Shown: positions 12,077 through 24,424 of the stretch, in pieces
Layout: every line of letters begins with the position of its first letter
Numbering within the stretch: position 1 is the stretch's first letter
Assembly (NCBI GenBank): GCA_030407005.1
Contig: JAUDYN010000007.1
Span: 2,604,001 to 2,668,000 of the forward strand
Direction of reading: 5' to 3'
Source: Desarmillaria ectypa
Taxonomy: Eukaryota > Basidiomycota > Agaricomycetes > Agaricales > Physalacriaceae
Length of the DNA: 64,000 bases
Program-made: the position numbers and the translations under genes
Notes under the pieces: generated by a model
What the model saw: only the letters and a program-made list of their open reading frames with translations
Database searches by the model: none
Told to the model about the DNA's origin: nothing

Positions 12077-15000
12077 ATGTCGGCCTACAATCATTCCAGA
12101 GTGCAGCATTTTATCGGTATACGTCATTTTTTGCGTGCTTTCATGTGGGGCTAACGTGTATTTTTCAAAGGCGGCAACTCTTTGGAGGTCGCACCATTGA
12201 GTAGCATGCTTGATTTCGTCAAGGAGCACGGAGGGCATACTGTGATCACCAAAGTACGTAGAAATACAAATTTCGACCGCCGGAGGCAGCTCATCATCAT
12301 CGTCATAGGTTCTCATTGCAAACAATGGTATTGCTGCCGTCAAGGAGATTCGTTCCATACGCCAATGGAGCTACGAGACGTTCGGACGAGAGCGTGAGGT
12401 CGAGTTCACCGTCATGGCGACTCCAGAAGACTTGAAAGTCAACGCTGAGTACATTCGTATGGCCGACAGATATGTCGAAGTCCCGGGAGGCTCCAACAAT
12501 AACAACTACGCCAATGTCGACCTTATTGTCGATATCGCTGAACGTGCAGGCGTGCACGCTGTATGGGCTGGATGGGGTCATGCCTCCGAGAATCCGCGTT
12601 TGCCGGAGAGCTTGGCGGCCAGCAAACACAGGATTGTGTTCATTGGTCCCCCAGGAACTGCGATGAGGAGTTTGGGAGACAAGATCTCGAGTACTATCGT
12701 TGCTCAGCACGCTGAGGTCCCTACCATGCCGTGGTCTGGAACCGGCATTTCCGACACTATTCTTTCGAAGGAGGGTTATGTCACCGTTCCTGACAAAGCA
12801 TATATGGACGCCTGTGTCACTTCGGTTGAGGAGGGTTTGAAGAGGTCGGAGGAGATAGGGTACCCTATAATGATCAAGGCTAGTGAAGGTGGAGGCGGAA
12901 AGGGTATTCGAAAGGTGGAGAGTCCTGAAGGATTCAAGAACGCGTTCCACGCTGTTTCCGGAGAAATTCCTGGTGCGTTCTCATTTTGGTCATTTTTTCT
13001 GCTTTGCTGATCGCGAGGTAGGATCTCCAATATTTATTATGAAGCTCGCGGGACAGGCACGTCACTTGGAGGTTCAGCTCCTTGCTGATCAATATGGAAA
13101 TGCTATCTCCCTCTTTGGACGTGATTGTTCCGTCCAGCGACGTCACCAAAAGATCATTGAAGAAGCGCCCGTGACGATTGCGCCAGAGGCTACTTTTGAA
13201 CAGATGGAGAGGGCTGCTGTTCGTCTCGCTAAGTTGGTGGGATACGTCAGTGCAGGGACTGTCGAATGTTCGTGTCACTGCCCTCTTCCTTCTTTCGCTG
13301 TCTCGTTTATACGTTTCTTTAGACCTATACAGCCACTCTGAAGACTACTTCTACTTCCTTGAACTTAACCCGCGTCTCCAAGTCGAGCATCCGACTACCG
13401 AGATGGTCTCAGGCGTCAATTTACCCGCTGCACAGCTCCAAGTTGCTATGGGTATTCCCCTTCATCGTATTCGTCATATCCGCCAACTCTACGGTGTTGC
13501 ACCAAACGCGTCTTCCGAGATTGACTTTGACATGATCAAGCCTGATGCCAATCAGCTTCAGCGCAGGCCCCGTCCCAAAGGACACGTCGTCGCTGTTCGT
13601 ATCACTGCCGAGAATCCCGACGCCGGGTTCAAGCCATCCTCCGGTTCTCTGCAAGAACTGAATTTCCGCTCCAGCACGAACGTTTGGGGTTACTTTTCTG
13701 TTAGTACCGCTGGTGGGTTGCACGAGTTCGCAGACTCGCAGTTCGGTCACATCTTTGCTTATGGTGAGGACAGAAGCGAGAGTAGAAAGAACATGATCAT
13801 TGCTTTGAAGGAGATCAGCATCCGCGGAGAGTTCCGGACGACTGTCGAGTATCTGATCAAGTTGTTGGAATTGGAGGCATTTAAGAATAACACCATCACC
13901 ACTGGATGGCTCGACTCCCTAATCAGCAACAGGCTGACCGCAGAGCGCCCTGACGCGACTTTAGCTGTTATATCTGGTGCCGTTACCAAGGCATACCTAG
14001 CCTCCGAGGCGTGCTGGACTGAGTACAAGCGCATTTTGGACAAGGGCCAAGTTCCTTCTCGAGATACCTTGAAGACGATTTTCAGCATCGACTTCATCTA
14101 TGAGAACGTCCGATACTCGTTCACTGCCGCGCGTTCTTCTATGACCGTGTGGACTCTCTACCTTAATGGTGGACGAACTATGGTCGGCGCCCGCCCTTTG
14201 GCCGATGGTGGATTGCTCGTTTTGTTGGGTGGAAAGAGTCACTCTGTGTACTGGCAAGAGGAAGTTGGTGCGCTGAGGTTGATGGTTGATGCCAAGACCT
14301 GCTTGATCGAGCAAGAGAATGATCCTACGCAACTGAGGAGCCCAAGTCCCGGAAAGCTCATCCGGTACTTCGTTGACAGTGGCGACCATATAAATGCTGG
14401 TGAACAGTATGCTGAGATTGAGGTGAGAGCTATGCGTTGACTGACATCGGTTATACTGAAAATTTTGTCCATAGGTCATGAAAATGTACATGCCGCTCGT
14501 CGCCTCAGAAGACGGTGTCGTACAGTTGATCAAGCAGCCTGGTGTCAGCCTGGAGCCTGGAGACATTGTCGGTATCCTCACGCTCGATGACCCCGCTCGT
14601 GTTAAACACGCTAAGCCTTTCGAGGGCCTTCTTCCCTCGATGGGTACCCCTGGTGTCGTCGGTAACAAGACTCACCAACGTCTGGTCTATTGTCTGACCC
14701 TTCTCAATGATATTTTGGACGGCTTCGATAATCAGGTAATCATGGCATCCACCGTGAGAGATTTGGTTGAAGTTCTCCACGACCACGATTTGCCCTATTC
14801 GGAAGTCCATGCCATTCTCTCGGCTCTTTCAGGACGCATGCCCTCAAAGTTGGAGGACAGCATACGCGCTGCCCTTGATTCAGCTAAAGCCAAGGGAGAT
14901 ACCCAAGAATTCCCCGCCGTTAGAGTCAAGAAACTTCTCGAACATTATATTCAGGATCATGTTCTTCCTCAGGACAGGACCATGTTCCGCACGCAGCTTG

Positions 15001-18000
15001 GCGATCTCTTTGATGTCGTCGAACGGTTCATGAGTGGCTTGAAGGGACATGAGACCGAGACGATCACGAACCTTTTGGCGCGTTATGAGGCCACTGAGAA
15101 ACTTTTTGGTGGAAGCATCGAAGCTCGTGTTTTGGCTCTCCGTGATCAATACAAAGATGACTTGGACAAGGTCGTCGCCCTTGTCTTGAGTCATATCAAG
15201 GTCCAGAGCAAGGCTAAGCTTGTCATGACCCTCCTTGATCATGTCAAGACTAGCGGCCTCGCTGTATCTGACCCGGAGAGTCGACTCTACCAGGTTCTGC
15301 AAAACCTTGCTGCTCTTGAGGCGAAGTACAGCTTTTCCATGCTCACTTTTGTGCCGGTTTTGATCGTTTTCTGCATAGATCCTCGACATCCGTGTCTCTG
15401 AAGGCTCGTGAAGTGTTGATCTTTGGACAGATGCCATCATATGAAGAACGCATGGCGCAGATGGAGTCCGTCCTCAAGAACTCGGTCACGAACCAGTACT
15501 ATGGCGAGCAAGGCCGGGGTCGAAGGTGTGCTGTTTTGAATTGATGCTGTGGAACGGGATCTGACGCGTAATATAGGACTCCCTCCGCTGAAGTGTTGAA
15601 GGAACTTAGTGACTCTCAATTCACCGTATATGATGTGCTTCCGACATTCTTCAACCACCCTGACCCTATGGTCACCCTTGGTACGTTGTTGGCATCATAC
15701 TCTGCTCGCTGATCTTCTGACCCATCATCAGCCGCGTTCGAGGTGTATGTACGCCGCGCGTATCGAGCATACAGCGTGCTTTCGATTGACTATGAAGAGG
15801 GTGATACCTTAGATGATGGCGAGATCCCTAGCGTCCTTACATGGCGGTTCAATATTGGACAATCTCATTCTCCTCCGTCGACACCGCGTATCGCATTTGG
15901 GTGAGTAACTCATGTTACACAATTATGTTTATCTCGTTTACAAGTTTTGACAGTGAACCCCGTCGCTCTGGCTCAGTCAGCGACCTGACATACTTGATCT
16001 CCAAGAACCAGGCACAGCCCATTCGCACCGGTGCTATCGCTTCCTTCCCCGACTTCGCAGCTCTTGTCCGCGGTTTCGGGAAAGTAGCATCAATGTTACC
16101 ACCGTTCGATGCTGAGGAACACAAGCAGCGTCATGGAAAGGACGACCAGCCGCCTAATGTCATCAATATCGCTTTACGTCTATTCAAAAAAGAGGACGAT
16201 ATGTCCGAGGATGACTGGTTCACCAAGATCACACCGTTTATCAATGAACAGCGCGAGACTCTGGCTCGTCGTGGCGTTCGCCGTGTTTCCATTTTCCTTT
16301 GCCGACAGGGTCAATACCCTGTTTATGTTACCCTTCGCGAGGTCGACGGTGTGTGGGGTGAGGAGCAGGCTATTCGTAACATCGAGCCTGCTCTCGCTTT
16401 CCAGATCGAATTGAGCCGCCTCAAGAATTATATCTTGAAGCCCGTGTTTATCGAGAGCAAGCAAATTCACATGTACCATGCTGTTGCGAGGGAGAATCAG
16501 TTGGACAACCGGTTCTTCATCCGAGCGTTGGTCCGACCTGGCCGTCTCCGTGGCACTATGAGCACAGCCGAGTACCTCATCTCTGAGACCGATCGACTCG
16601 TGACGTCCATTTTAGATGGACTCGAGTTTGTTTCTGCCCAGTACCGCAATGCCGACTGCAACAACATCTTCATCAACTTCGTCTACACACTCGCTGTGAC
16701 CTACGAGGATGTTCTAGCTGCTATCTCTGGTTTCATCGAGCGCCATGGCAAGCGGTTGTGGCGTTTGCATGTCACCGGTTCTGAGATTAGGATCGCTCTG
16801 GAGGATGACGAGGGCAATGTAACCCCCATTCGTTGTGTCATTGAAAACGTATCCGGCTTCATCGTGAACTACCATGCTTACCAGGAGATCACGACGGACA
16901 AGGGCACCACTATTCTCAAGTCGATTGGTGAGAAGGGTCCTCTTCACCTGCAACCCGTCCATCAAGCATATCCTACGAAGGAGTCCTTGCAACCCAAGCG
17001 GTACCAAGCTCATCTAATTGGTACCACTTACGTCTATGACTTCCCCGACCTCTTCTCGAAAGCATTGCAAAACGTTTGGGCCAAGGCACGCAAGACTGAT
17101 TCGTCTCTTGTGCCGCCGAAGTCGTTCTTGGAGTCCAAGGAGCTCGTTCTTGATGAGCACGACCAGATCACTGAGGTCGACCGTGCACCGGGCAACAATA
17201 CCTTCGGAATGGTTGCTTGGGTGTTTACCATGAAAACTCCAGAGTATCCCAACGGAAGAAGGGTGGTTGCAGTTGCCAACGACATCACCTTCAAGATCGG
17301 TTCGTTTGGACCACTTGAAGACCAGTTCTTTTATCTCGCCACTCGATACGCTAGGGAGCATGGTATTCCCCGCATTTACCTGTCCGCCAACTCAGGTGCT
17401 CGACTTGGTGTTGCTGATGAAGTTGTACCGCTGCTCTCTGCTGCGTGGAACGACGACGCACAACCAGAAAAAGGTGTCAACTACCTTTATCTGACACACG
17501 ACAACTTCCTCAAATTGCAAGAGAAGGGTCCCTCTGTAAAGACGATCGAGGTTCACGAGAACGGCGAACACCGACACAAGATCACTGACGTTATTGGTTT
17601 GCAGGACGGTTTGGGTGTAGAGTCATTAAAAGGCTCTGGTCTTATTGCAGGAGAGACGTCGCGGGCATATGATGATATCTTCACGATTACTCTGGTTACC
17701 GCCCGTTCCGTTGGTATTGGTGCCTACCTTGTTCGTCTTGGAGAGCGTGCCGTCCAAGTCGAGGGTCAACCTATTATTCTCACTGGTGCTGGAGCACTCA
17801 ACAAAGTGCTTGGTCGAGAGGTTTATACCTCTAACTTGCAACTCGGCGGTACCCAGATCATGTTCAAGAATGGTGTTTCGCACCTTACAGCCAGCAGCGA
17901 TCTCCAGGGTGCTACCCAAATCTTGGAGTGGATGTCCTACGTTCCGGATGTCAAGGACGGCGCCATTCCGGTTCGTGAAACCCCTGACAGCTGGGATCGT

Positions 18001-19358
18001 GACATTGGCTATACACCGCCCAAAGGCTCGTACGATCCTCGTTGGTTCATAGAAGGAAAAGAGGACGAGACTTCGTCAGAGTGGCTGAGTGGATTCTTCG
18101 ACAAAGGTTCCTTCCAAGAGACGTTGAGTGGTTGGGCGCAAACAGTTGTCGTCGGTAGAGCTCGTCTCGGCGGTATTCCTATGGGTGTGATTGCCGTCGA
18201 GACTCGCACCATCGAGCGCATAGTCCCTGCTGATCCCGCTAACCCGGCGTCGTTCGAGCAGCACATCATGGAGGCCGGTCAAGTATGGTACCCCAATTCC
18301 GCTTACAAGACTGCCCAGGCAATATTCGACTTCGACCGGGAGGGTCTTCCTCTCATCATCTTTGCTAACTGGCGTGGTTTCTCTGGAGGTCAACAGGACA
18401 TGTACGACGAAGTTTTGAAGCAAGGTTCAAAGATCGTCGACGGTCTCTCAAGTTACAAGCAACCTATCTTCATTTACATTGTTCCTAATGGCGAGCTTCG
18501 TGGCGGTGCTTGGGTCGTCCTCGATCCTTCTATCAACAAGGAGCAGATGGAGATGTATGCTGACGTTGATGCTCGTGCCGGTGTGTTGGAACCTGAGGGT
18601 ATTGTCGAGATCAAGATGCGTCGTGACAAGCTGCTTGGACTGATGGAGCGACTCGATGAGACTTATGCCTCCCTCAAGCGTGACAGCAAGGACACCGGCA
18701 AGACCCTCGAAGAGCGTGCTGCTGCCAACGCTGCCTTGTCGAGCCGTGAAAGGCTGCTCGCACCAACGTACAAGCAGATTGCTATTCTGTTTGCCGATCT
18801 TCATGAGTAAGTACAGTTTTCTTTTGATGTCATTGCAGTTAATTTACTTTTTTCTTTCTAGCCGCACTGGACGCATGGAGGCCAAGGGCTGCGCGAAACC
18901 AGCTATGTGGAAAGACGCACGTCGGTACTTCTACTGGGCCGTGCGCGCGCGGGTCGCAAAGTCTGCTGCTCTTCGCGAACTCGCCGATGCTAGCCCTGGA
19001 GCTACGTACGAGTACCGTGCCAAGCTCCTTGATACCCTTGCCTCGCTTGAGCCGACTACGCCTTACCGCCAGATGGCCGAAAATTTGGAGGATTTGGACC
19101 TCGCACCCACGGTTGCTCAACTACGCGCTGACCATCTCCTGCGGCGCCTATTAGAGCTTGCCAAAGAAGATCGCAAAGCGACGATGAATAGTATCATGCG
19201 TCTGGCGGACAATATGTCTGAAGATGAGAAGACTTCGCTGATCGGTGTTCTACAAACCTCCTCTCGCTCACCAGGTTAGCTACGTTCAATTCCTTCTGTG
19301 TTCACTATCGCTAAGAGTCCTTTATTCAGGGCCTCCGTCGTACGCTCACTCTTCGTAA
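12077..19358 (+). CDS. ACC1: Acetyl-CoA carboxylase, multidomain
   Basis: Makes malonyl-CoA from acetyl-CoA, bicarbonate and ATP, the committed step of fatty-acid synthesis in the cytosol. Twelve exons sum to 6,699 nt, giving 2,232 aa, the normal size. Exon starts are 12077, 12171, 12309, 13022, 13323, 14475, 15379, 15577, 15732, 15954, 18862 and 19330. The start ATG sits in a strong ACCGCC context. Biotin carboxylase comes first, with [16 protein letters not shown] and the ATP-grasp loop EGGGGKG near residue 235. The biotin carrier site EVMKM follows, with the biotinyl lysine at residue 714; an intron lies just before the Val codon of this motif. The central domain follows, then carboxyltransferase with [14 protein letters not shown] near residue 1,615, [19 protein letters not shown] and [15 protein letters not shown] short last exon adds GPPSYAHSS. 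No damage seen. Essential in most fungi. Confidence 0.98.
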
Positions 19359-19721
19359 AATGTGTAACCAACACGCGCCTGTTAGTTGTAATTATATCAT
19401 TTTTTCTCTTTCACTCAATACGTTTACCCTCATCTGCTGTATAACCACTTCAACACACATAGACGTAGTTTATTTGCTCACGCATTGCTTTACATGACCG
19501 GATATAATTGATGATGTCCACCTTCCATCAGTACTGAGTACTTCTGTTTCATTGCCCGTAGACAGCCTCAAAAGAATTTAGAGCGTTGATGTGGGGGAAT
19601 AATAAATATTTCCTTCTTCCTCTCTCCACGAACAATAGATAGGTCTGTCTAAAGGTAGGTGTTAGTGCTATATCATCTTGCAGCCGCCTTTACATTGGAT
19701 CAAAAGCGAGAATCGAAGGAC
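19359..19721. other. ACC1 3' flank up to the inverted repeat
   Basis: About 360 bases between the ACC1 stop and the first base of the left repeat arm. It holds T-rich and AATAAATA-like stretches (for example 19600-19610) suitable for 3' end formation. No gene is seen. It shows no obvious similarity to the sequence outside the right arm, so the repeat ends abruptly here. Confidence 0.6.
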
Positions 19722-20252
19722 GTATTACTAATAAGGCGACGTGCATGTCCCCGCCCATCGAAGAGAGGATGTGAGGTCAAACCCTCCTGCTGTGGCCACT
19801 GCCTCGGGACACAACGGTAGCCCGGTCGATAACGATCTTGCAGCAGGCGGGAGACGGTGCAAGTTGCCCTCGCAGTCCGTCATAAATCCCTCCGGTACAG
19901 CTACCTACCTCGACGTAGTCGATACGTCGAGGGGAGCGCGTCCACCAACATCCAAGAAATGCACGCCTCCAAAAGAATACAACACATATCTTTTTTTTTT
20001 CTACGCCGACCAATCATTGTCCCAGCGGTATTTTGCGATATTTGAATAAGTAAATCGTCCGTTCTGCGAGATCCCAATAACTGAACTGTCCGTGCCACCC
20101 AATCATCGTATCGAAGTAGTGCGATTGCAGTTCTTCAATTTGATGCGGGTGGTCTAGAAAACAAGAGAATGAAGAAAATGGAAAACAAAAAAGGAGAGGA
20201 GATGCTTAGCTCTGAAACTCCAGGTGGCTTTTTCAACTTGCGAATGGAAGAA

Positions 20253-21542
20253 TCAGAGACAGCAGTCTCCCTTGCACCGTGAGCGTGACGGGTATCTTGG
20301 CGCGACTCCGAACGGAGAAGGTTGACGCGGTGAAGGCGGAGGTCCCATTGGACGTCCCCGGCCCAGGAAAATATATCGAATGCGCCTGAGTTTGACGATA
20401 GCGAGTCGAAGCCGCCTGATTGCAATACGATAGGGAGGCCTTCGAGGTGGTAACGGCGGTGGAGAATCCTTTGGAAGTCCCTCACCCGGCACGATGCTTG
20501 AAGCTTGAACAGGATTGATGACGGTGAGTGGAGGTGGGACTGCGATACCACGGGGAGAGTCTTCATATGGCTTCAGTTCTACTTCTGCGACGACTATCTG
20601 CGTCTCGACAATGGAACTTCCGGTCAATGTCACCGGAGGGAAAAATGTATCGAGGTTTGTGACCAGAGAGCGAATGGTCTGCAACGAAGGGCGGCCGAGA
20701 GGTTCAATGGCAAGCATCAGGTTGAGAATGTCCTGAGAACCAGGGGAGATGGCATATCCATCCAGGAAATAATTTTCCCTATTGTCACGGTACGCCTTGA
20801 ATCGAGGGTCGGAAGATGTGGCACAGCTCCAAGGACGGTGTCCAGTGACGAGGTTGAAAAAGATGACGCCCAATGACCAAAGGTCATTATGAAGACTAGA
20901 ATACCGTTCATTTATATTGTACTCGTTGATAACCTCTGCAGAAGGCTGTCAATGTCTGAAGATAGCGAAGAGGAATAATGACTTACCTGGGCTCATATAT
21001 TCAGGCGTCCCACACGTGAAGTCGTCCGACAGTGCATCTTCCGTCGATAGACCGAAATCTGATAGAAACGCTTGCGAGATATCCTCAGAGAAGAGAATGT
21101 TCTCAGGTTTGAGATCCCGATGATATACGCCGAGATCGTGACAGTGTGCAACACCGTCGAGTATCTGAATAAACGTCGACCGTATACGATTCTCATCGTT
21201 CCAAAATGCGCCTCTCTCGATAGCCGTGAGGAGGTCACCTCCAGTACATAAATCCATGAACGCGAACAGATACGGCCCTCGGCGGAAGAGGAAGTTAAGA
21301 CGAACGATATTTGAATGTTTTGATAGTTTGCGTTGAATTAAAAATTCCAGGGGATCGTCCACGGATTCTGGATCGATTTGTATGCATTTGACCGCATACA
21401 TAAGTTTCGGGAAGATGGGCGTTAAGACGTCCACGGCGTGATACACCTTGCCAAAAGCGCCGGCGCCAAGGCATTGGGTTAGACGATAACGGCCTCCATC
21501 AAGGAAGGCATCGGTCATATCCGGGATGTTGTATGAAGACAT
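20253..21542 (-). CDS. Ran1/Sks1-like serine/threonine protein kinase (left copy)
   Basis: Two exons, mirror image of 38155-39444, give 412 aa. All catalytic elements are present: glycine loop GAGAFGKV (26-33), ATP lysine in YAVK (52), catalytic Asp in YHRDLKPEN (143), DFG (162-164) and GTPEYMSPE split by the 51-nt intron. The start ATG follows a long pyrimidine-rich leader. The HRD and activation-loop sequences look like the fungal Ran1/Pat1-Sks1-Ksp1 group, which links nutrient state to growth or meiosis; the exact subgroup is inference. The C-terminal 110 aa are proline- and arginine-rich and end in a cysteine cluster (CKGDCCL). It is identical in translation to the right copy, so both should be functional or neither. 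Confidence 0.88.
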
Positions 21543-22314
21543 CTAATGGGATAAATGAGTAGAAATAAAAAGCGAGGGGAGAAAATACGCACTTGATAAA
21601 ATTTGAAGAAAAGGTTTTAAAGGGATAAACAAGACTATCAAAGCCTTGTAGTTGCAAATAAAAGTTGGTATGGAAGTATAAGAGCAGTGGGACTGTCAAA
21701 GTCTCAATTCTCAGGAGATGGTGGGTGTAGGAAATCAAAAGGTGAAAAGGCGATTTCTGATTCGATTGGAGCCTTAAATGCAACCCTGCCATTCCACAGA
21801 GAAGTAACATGTCTGAGACACGCTAACATGTGAAAAAACTATCAAAAAGCGCGCTTGGACAGAGAGCGTCGCGTTCAAAGTGAAAGTGGGCGGAAGCAAA
21901 ACACGTCGATGGACATGACGTCATGAAGATCCAGATTTCCGGGCCGGGAATGGACACAGTCATGAACGCTTGCGGATACATGTATGAGACGGGTGTCTCT
22001 ACTCTTTCTGGTATGGGTTAAAATATTTTAGAAATATTTATACGCCAAAACCAACTTGGAAACCGTTATTCCTTTTTTATTTTACTTGTTCCTGCAGAAT
22101 TGCGGTCCGGTCATCCCGTCCGAAATCAACTTTGAACCCTAACCCTAAGCATTACTTCTTTTCCTCCTCAATGCATATTTTTCATTGTGGAAGCGTCGCA
22201 ATGGTAGAACTCCTTTTTAATATTTGGCCGGAGACACAGCCATGTTGATTCTATCCTGCCAATGGTGCAACCATGGTTGTGCTCCGCTTCTCTGCCACGA
22301 TCCACTACGAGGTA
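21543..22314. other. Intergenic part of the left arm, between kinase and F-box relic
   Basis: Shared promoter region of two divergently oriented genes, about 770 bases, repeated in the right arm (37383-38154). It includes T-rich leader sequence next to the kinase, an AT-rich piece with AAATATTT motifs (22020-22080) and two telomere-like units. No gene is seen. Confidence 0.6.
22137..22148 (+). repeat. Interstitial telomere-like repeat, (CCCTAA)2
   Basis: Two perfect CCCTAA units inside the left arm. Fungal telomeres of this group use TTAGGG. Two units can occur by chance, so this is only a note. The same 12 bases appear reversed at 37549-37560. Confidence 0.6.
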
Positions 22315-23519
22315 ATGCCGTCTACTCTACACGGTGTTAACGACGACGTGCTTGGTGTTATCTGCTCCATACTTGACAAGTATGAAGTATGTGGTTACTT
22401 GTCGTTATGTTTGAAATCTTAATCCCGTATAGTTAAAGCAAAGCAAATTTCACTCGTCGATAAACGGTTGAGAGAGATATCTCTGCCGCTGCTCCTTCGA
22501 CGTGTGTGTGTCCACTTTATACACAGGGATGTTGTGTGGAAACTAGTGATAGATGCCATTGAGAGCATGCTTGCTTCGATGGCTTTCGACGTCGTTGTCG
22601 GGCACACTAGGTGAGGGTTGACTCGGCGGGTATCGTTAACATCCAAACGCGATAGATTTCTTGATATTCGTGTTTCGGATGATAAAAGTGAAGATCCGAT
22701 GCCCTCCGTCCTACCCAGTCGACTTGCCAAATTTCTGTCCTGGCTTCACTATTGACGAAAAACAGGCTCAAACTTTCGAAGACAAATTCACCATGGCGCA
22801 CATCGAGCTTCCTACCATCACTACTCTCATGGTGGGAGCTTATTGTGATTTCATGGTACGCCTCTGCCCGAACGTTGAACATGTGGCGACCTATGGTTGG
22901 GTATGGCTCTGTTCGAATCGTGGTAGAGCTTCCAGAGAACATTCGTTCAGGCTTATTGCTGCAGCGAGAGGGGCAAAAATTCTGAGGCACTTTGAGATGT
23001 ATGAAAAGTGGTCATCGATCTGTTGCAGGGTGAGCTAGTGAGTTCATTTCCCCCTTCACTTCTGGTTTTCAGCATGCTCTTAGCTGTATACGACGCAATT
23101 CCTTCAATCGCAACACTAACCTTGGGCGGCGCTCGGGTCATAGATAGTCTTCTGGTTTGTCTGTCATCTCGTCACCACTTTCAATACCCGCTTATGATGA
23201 TGATTTATCAGGCTCTTATTCTGAGTCAGTTCAAGAAACTGAAAACACTTGGACTGGTGGACACTTCCTCTCTACACGTCGGATTTAATCCTCCAAGGTG
23301 CGGAAACGTGTATATTGGTCCGAATGGTGACGAGATCCGGAGGAAGGTGGAAGCACAGCACGGAGTCGCGTTGCAGACACCGTCTTTAGCGCTTGCATCA
23401 ATCTCGATGTTTTTATTCTCGCAAACCGCTCGAAAGCAATCGCTACACGGTTTTCTGCGGGCAAAATTCGGGACATTCAATGGTGTCTGGAGGAGCAATC
23501 GAAGATCACGAAGGTCTAA
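22315..23519 (+). pseudogene. F-box-like/LRR protein, broken (left copy)
   Basis: An F-box-like start (GVNDDVLGVICSILDKYE, then after an intron ISLVDKRLREISLPLLLRRV) is followed by leucine-rich segments typical of the large mushroom F-box families: ELPTITTLMVGAYCDFMV, CPNVEHVATYGWVWL and HVGFNPPRCGNVYIGPNGDE. The frame changes near 22740 without a plausible intron, and again near 23405, where the family frame continues as DIQWCLEEQ and then stops. I therefore read it as a pseudogene, though short introns could rescue part of it. Bases 22315-23404 are shared with the right copy; the last 110 bases are not. If expressed, such proteins are substrate adaptors of SCF ubiquitin ligases. Confidence 0.6.
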
Positions 23520-23784
23520 AGTCCCCTATTTCGCTGGTCCCGTAGATATATTAGATATTTTTTATGATTTCTGAACGCGATCATCGTATTACACAGTACA
23601 CTACCACCTCGATGTTTGGAGTTCTTTGCATTTGGTCTGTGTTAGAATTACAGGATGTTTCGGCTGGCCTGATGCTTCATATTGATGCGTGAGCTGCGGG
23701 TACAGACCATGCACTAGCTGATTCAATCTGTTTCGAGCAACGATTCAGGAAACATTAAGTAATACTGTACTATCATGACCGTAT

Positions 23785-24376
23785 CTTCACACCGTATTAC
23801 GCATTATGCACGTATTCACTGGGACGGATCTTCACAAGCTTGTGTTACGCGTTACGGTCAAAGTAGAACTTCATTTTGTATTACTTGCAGGATCCGTTTT
23901 CTACCAGTGCACCTGACGATGATAGTGATATCCCATTGGATGTTATCGCGGATCTTGTGCATTCCCGAGGCATGGATCTTAAGCCGGGATTTGTGGCAAT
24001 TGCTGCTGATGGTGCCATTCCCTGCTCGACGATTGCGGAAGCAGACGATTCATTGGTGGTATCACATCAAGATGCTCCAGAGCCGGATGTCTCTGGTAAG
24101 TAAGCGTGGCCGCAAGATCAAGCGATCGACCTGGTACGAGGGCGAAGAATAGGAACGGTCTTAGAGGTAGATATCCCTGTGCACGTCATTTTTTTTAGCC
24201 ATCTACACCTCACCACAAATATTACAATGTACGGCAGCACGAAATTCTCGATTTTTGATAGTCCAAAAGGCTGTTTATTCATACAAAATATACCATCTTC
24301 ACTGTGCTGTGTTACGTGTTACGATACTCACAGATCTTCACATTACGAGCCCGTGTTACGCGTTATGTGAATATGC
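23785..24376 (+). repeat. Pair of degenerate direct repeats rich in TTACGCGTTACG
   Basis: Two imperfect copies of about 80 bases, near 23785-23865 and 24296-24376, share the order TTCAC, GTGTTACGCGTTA-like blocks and GATCTTCACA. They are about 510 bases apart and bracket the orphan exon at 23891-24095. They could be ends of a decayed non-autonomous element, but I see no target-site duplication. Confidence 0.4.
23891..24095 (+). pseudogene. Orphan exon-like ORF of unknown origin
   Basis: An open stretch of about 68 codons with a good acceptor (TTGCAG) before it and a good donor (GTAAGTAAG) after it. It encodes an acidic start (DPFSTSAPDDDSD) and no motif I recognise. A second short open piece downstream ends KRGRKIKRSTWYEGEE. 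No start codon exon or partner exons were found, so it is probably a relic of a gene or transposable element. Confidence 0.35.
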
Positions 24377-24424
24377 GATCGTAATAGTACAGTACACCCC
24401 CCCCCCAGTCAACATCAGGAAAAA

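Larger units (their letters stand above)
19722..23410 (+). repeat. Left arm of a 3.69-kb near-perfect inverted repeat
   Basis: This arm is the reverse complement of 36287-39975. Position pairs add up to 59697 throughout, so no insertion or deletion separates the arms. Every translated frame I compared between the arms is identical. The only mismatches I found are near the ends: 19734/39963 (A against G in this orientation) and 23405/36292. The arm contains a kinase gene (20253-21542, minus), a spacer with two telomere-like units, and an F-box-like pseudogene (plus). The outer edge is abrupt. Beyond the inner edge the two sides remain alignable at a little over half identity. Confidence 0.95.

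Noticed and set aside
19722..23410. Arms as terminal inverted repeats of a giant transposon
   Set aside because: The spacer genes are conserved host genes with no transposase, the arm contains a host kinase, and no target-site duplication is visible at 19721/39976.
24398..24407. CRISPR-like or tandem array near 24.4-24.9 kb
   Set aside because: Motif spacing is irregular and this is a eukaryotic sequence; no regular repeat-spacer pattern exists.
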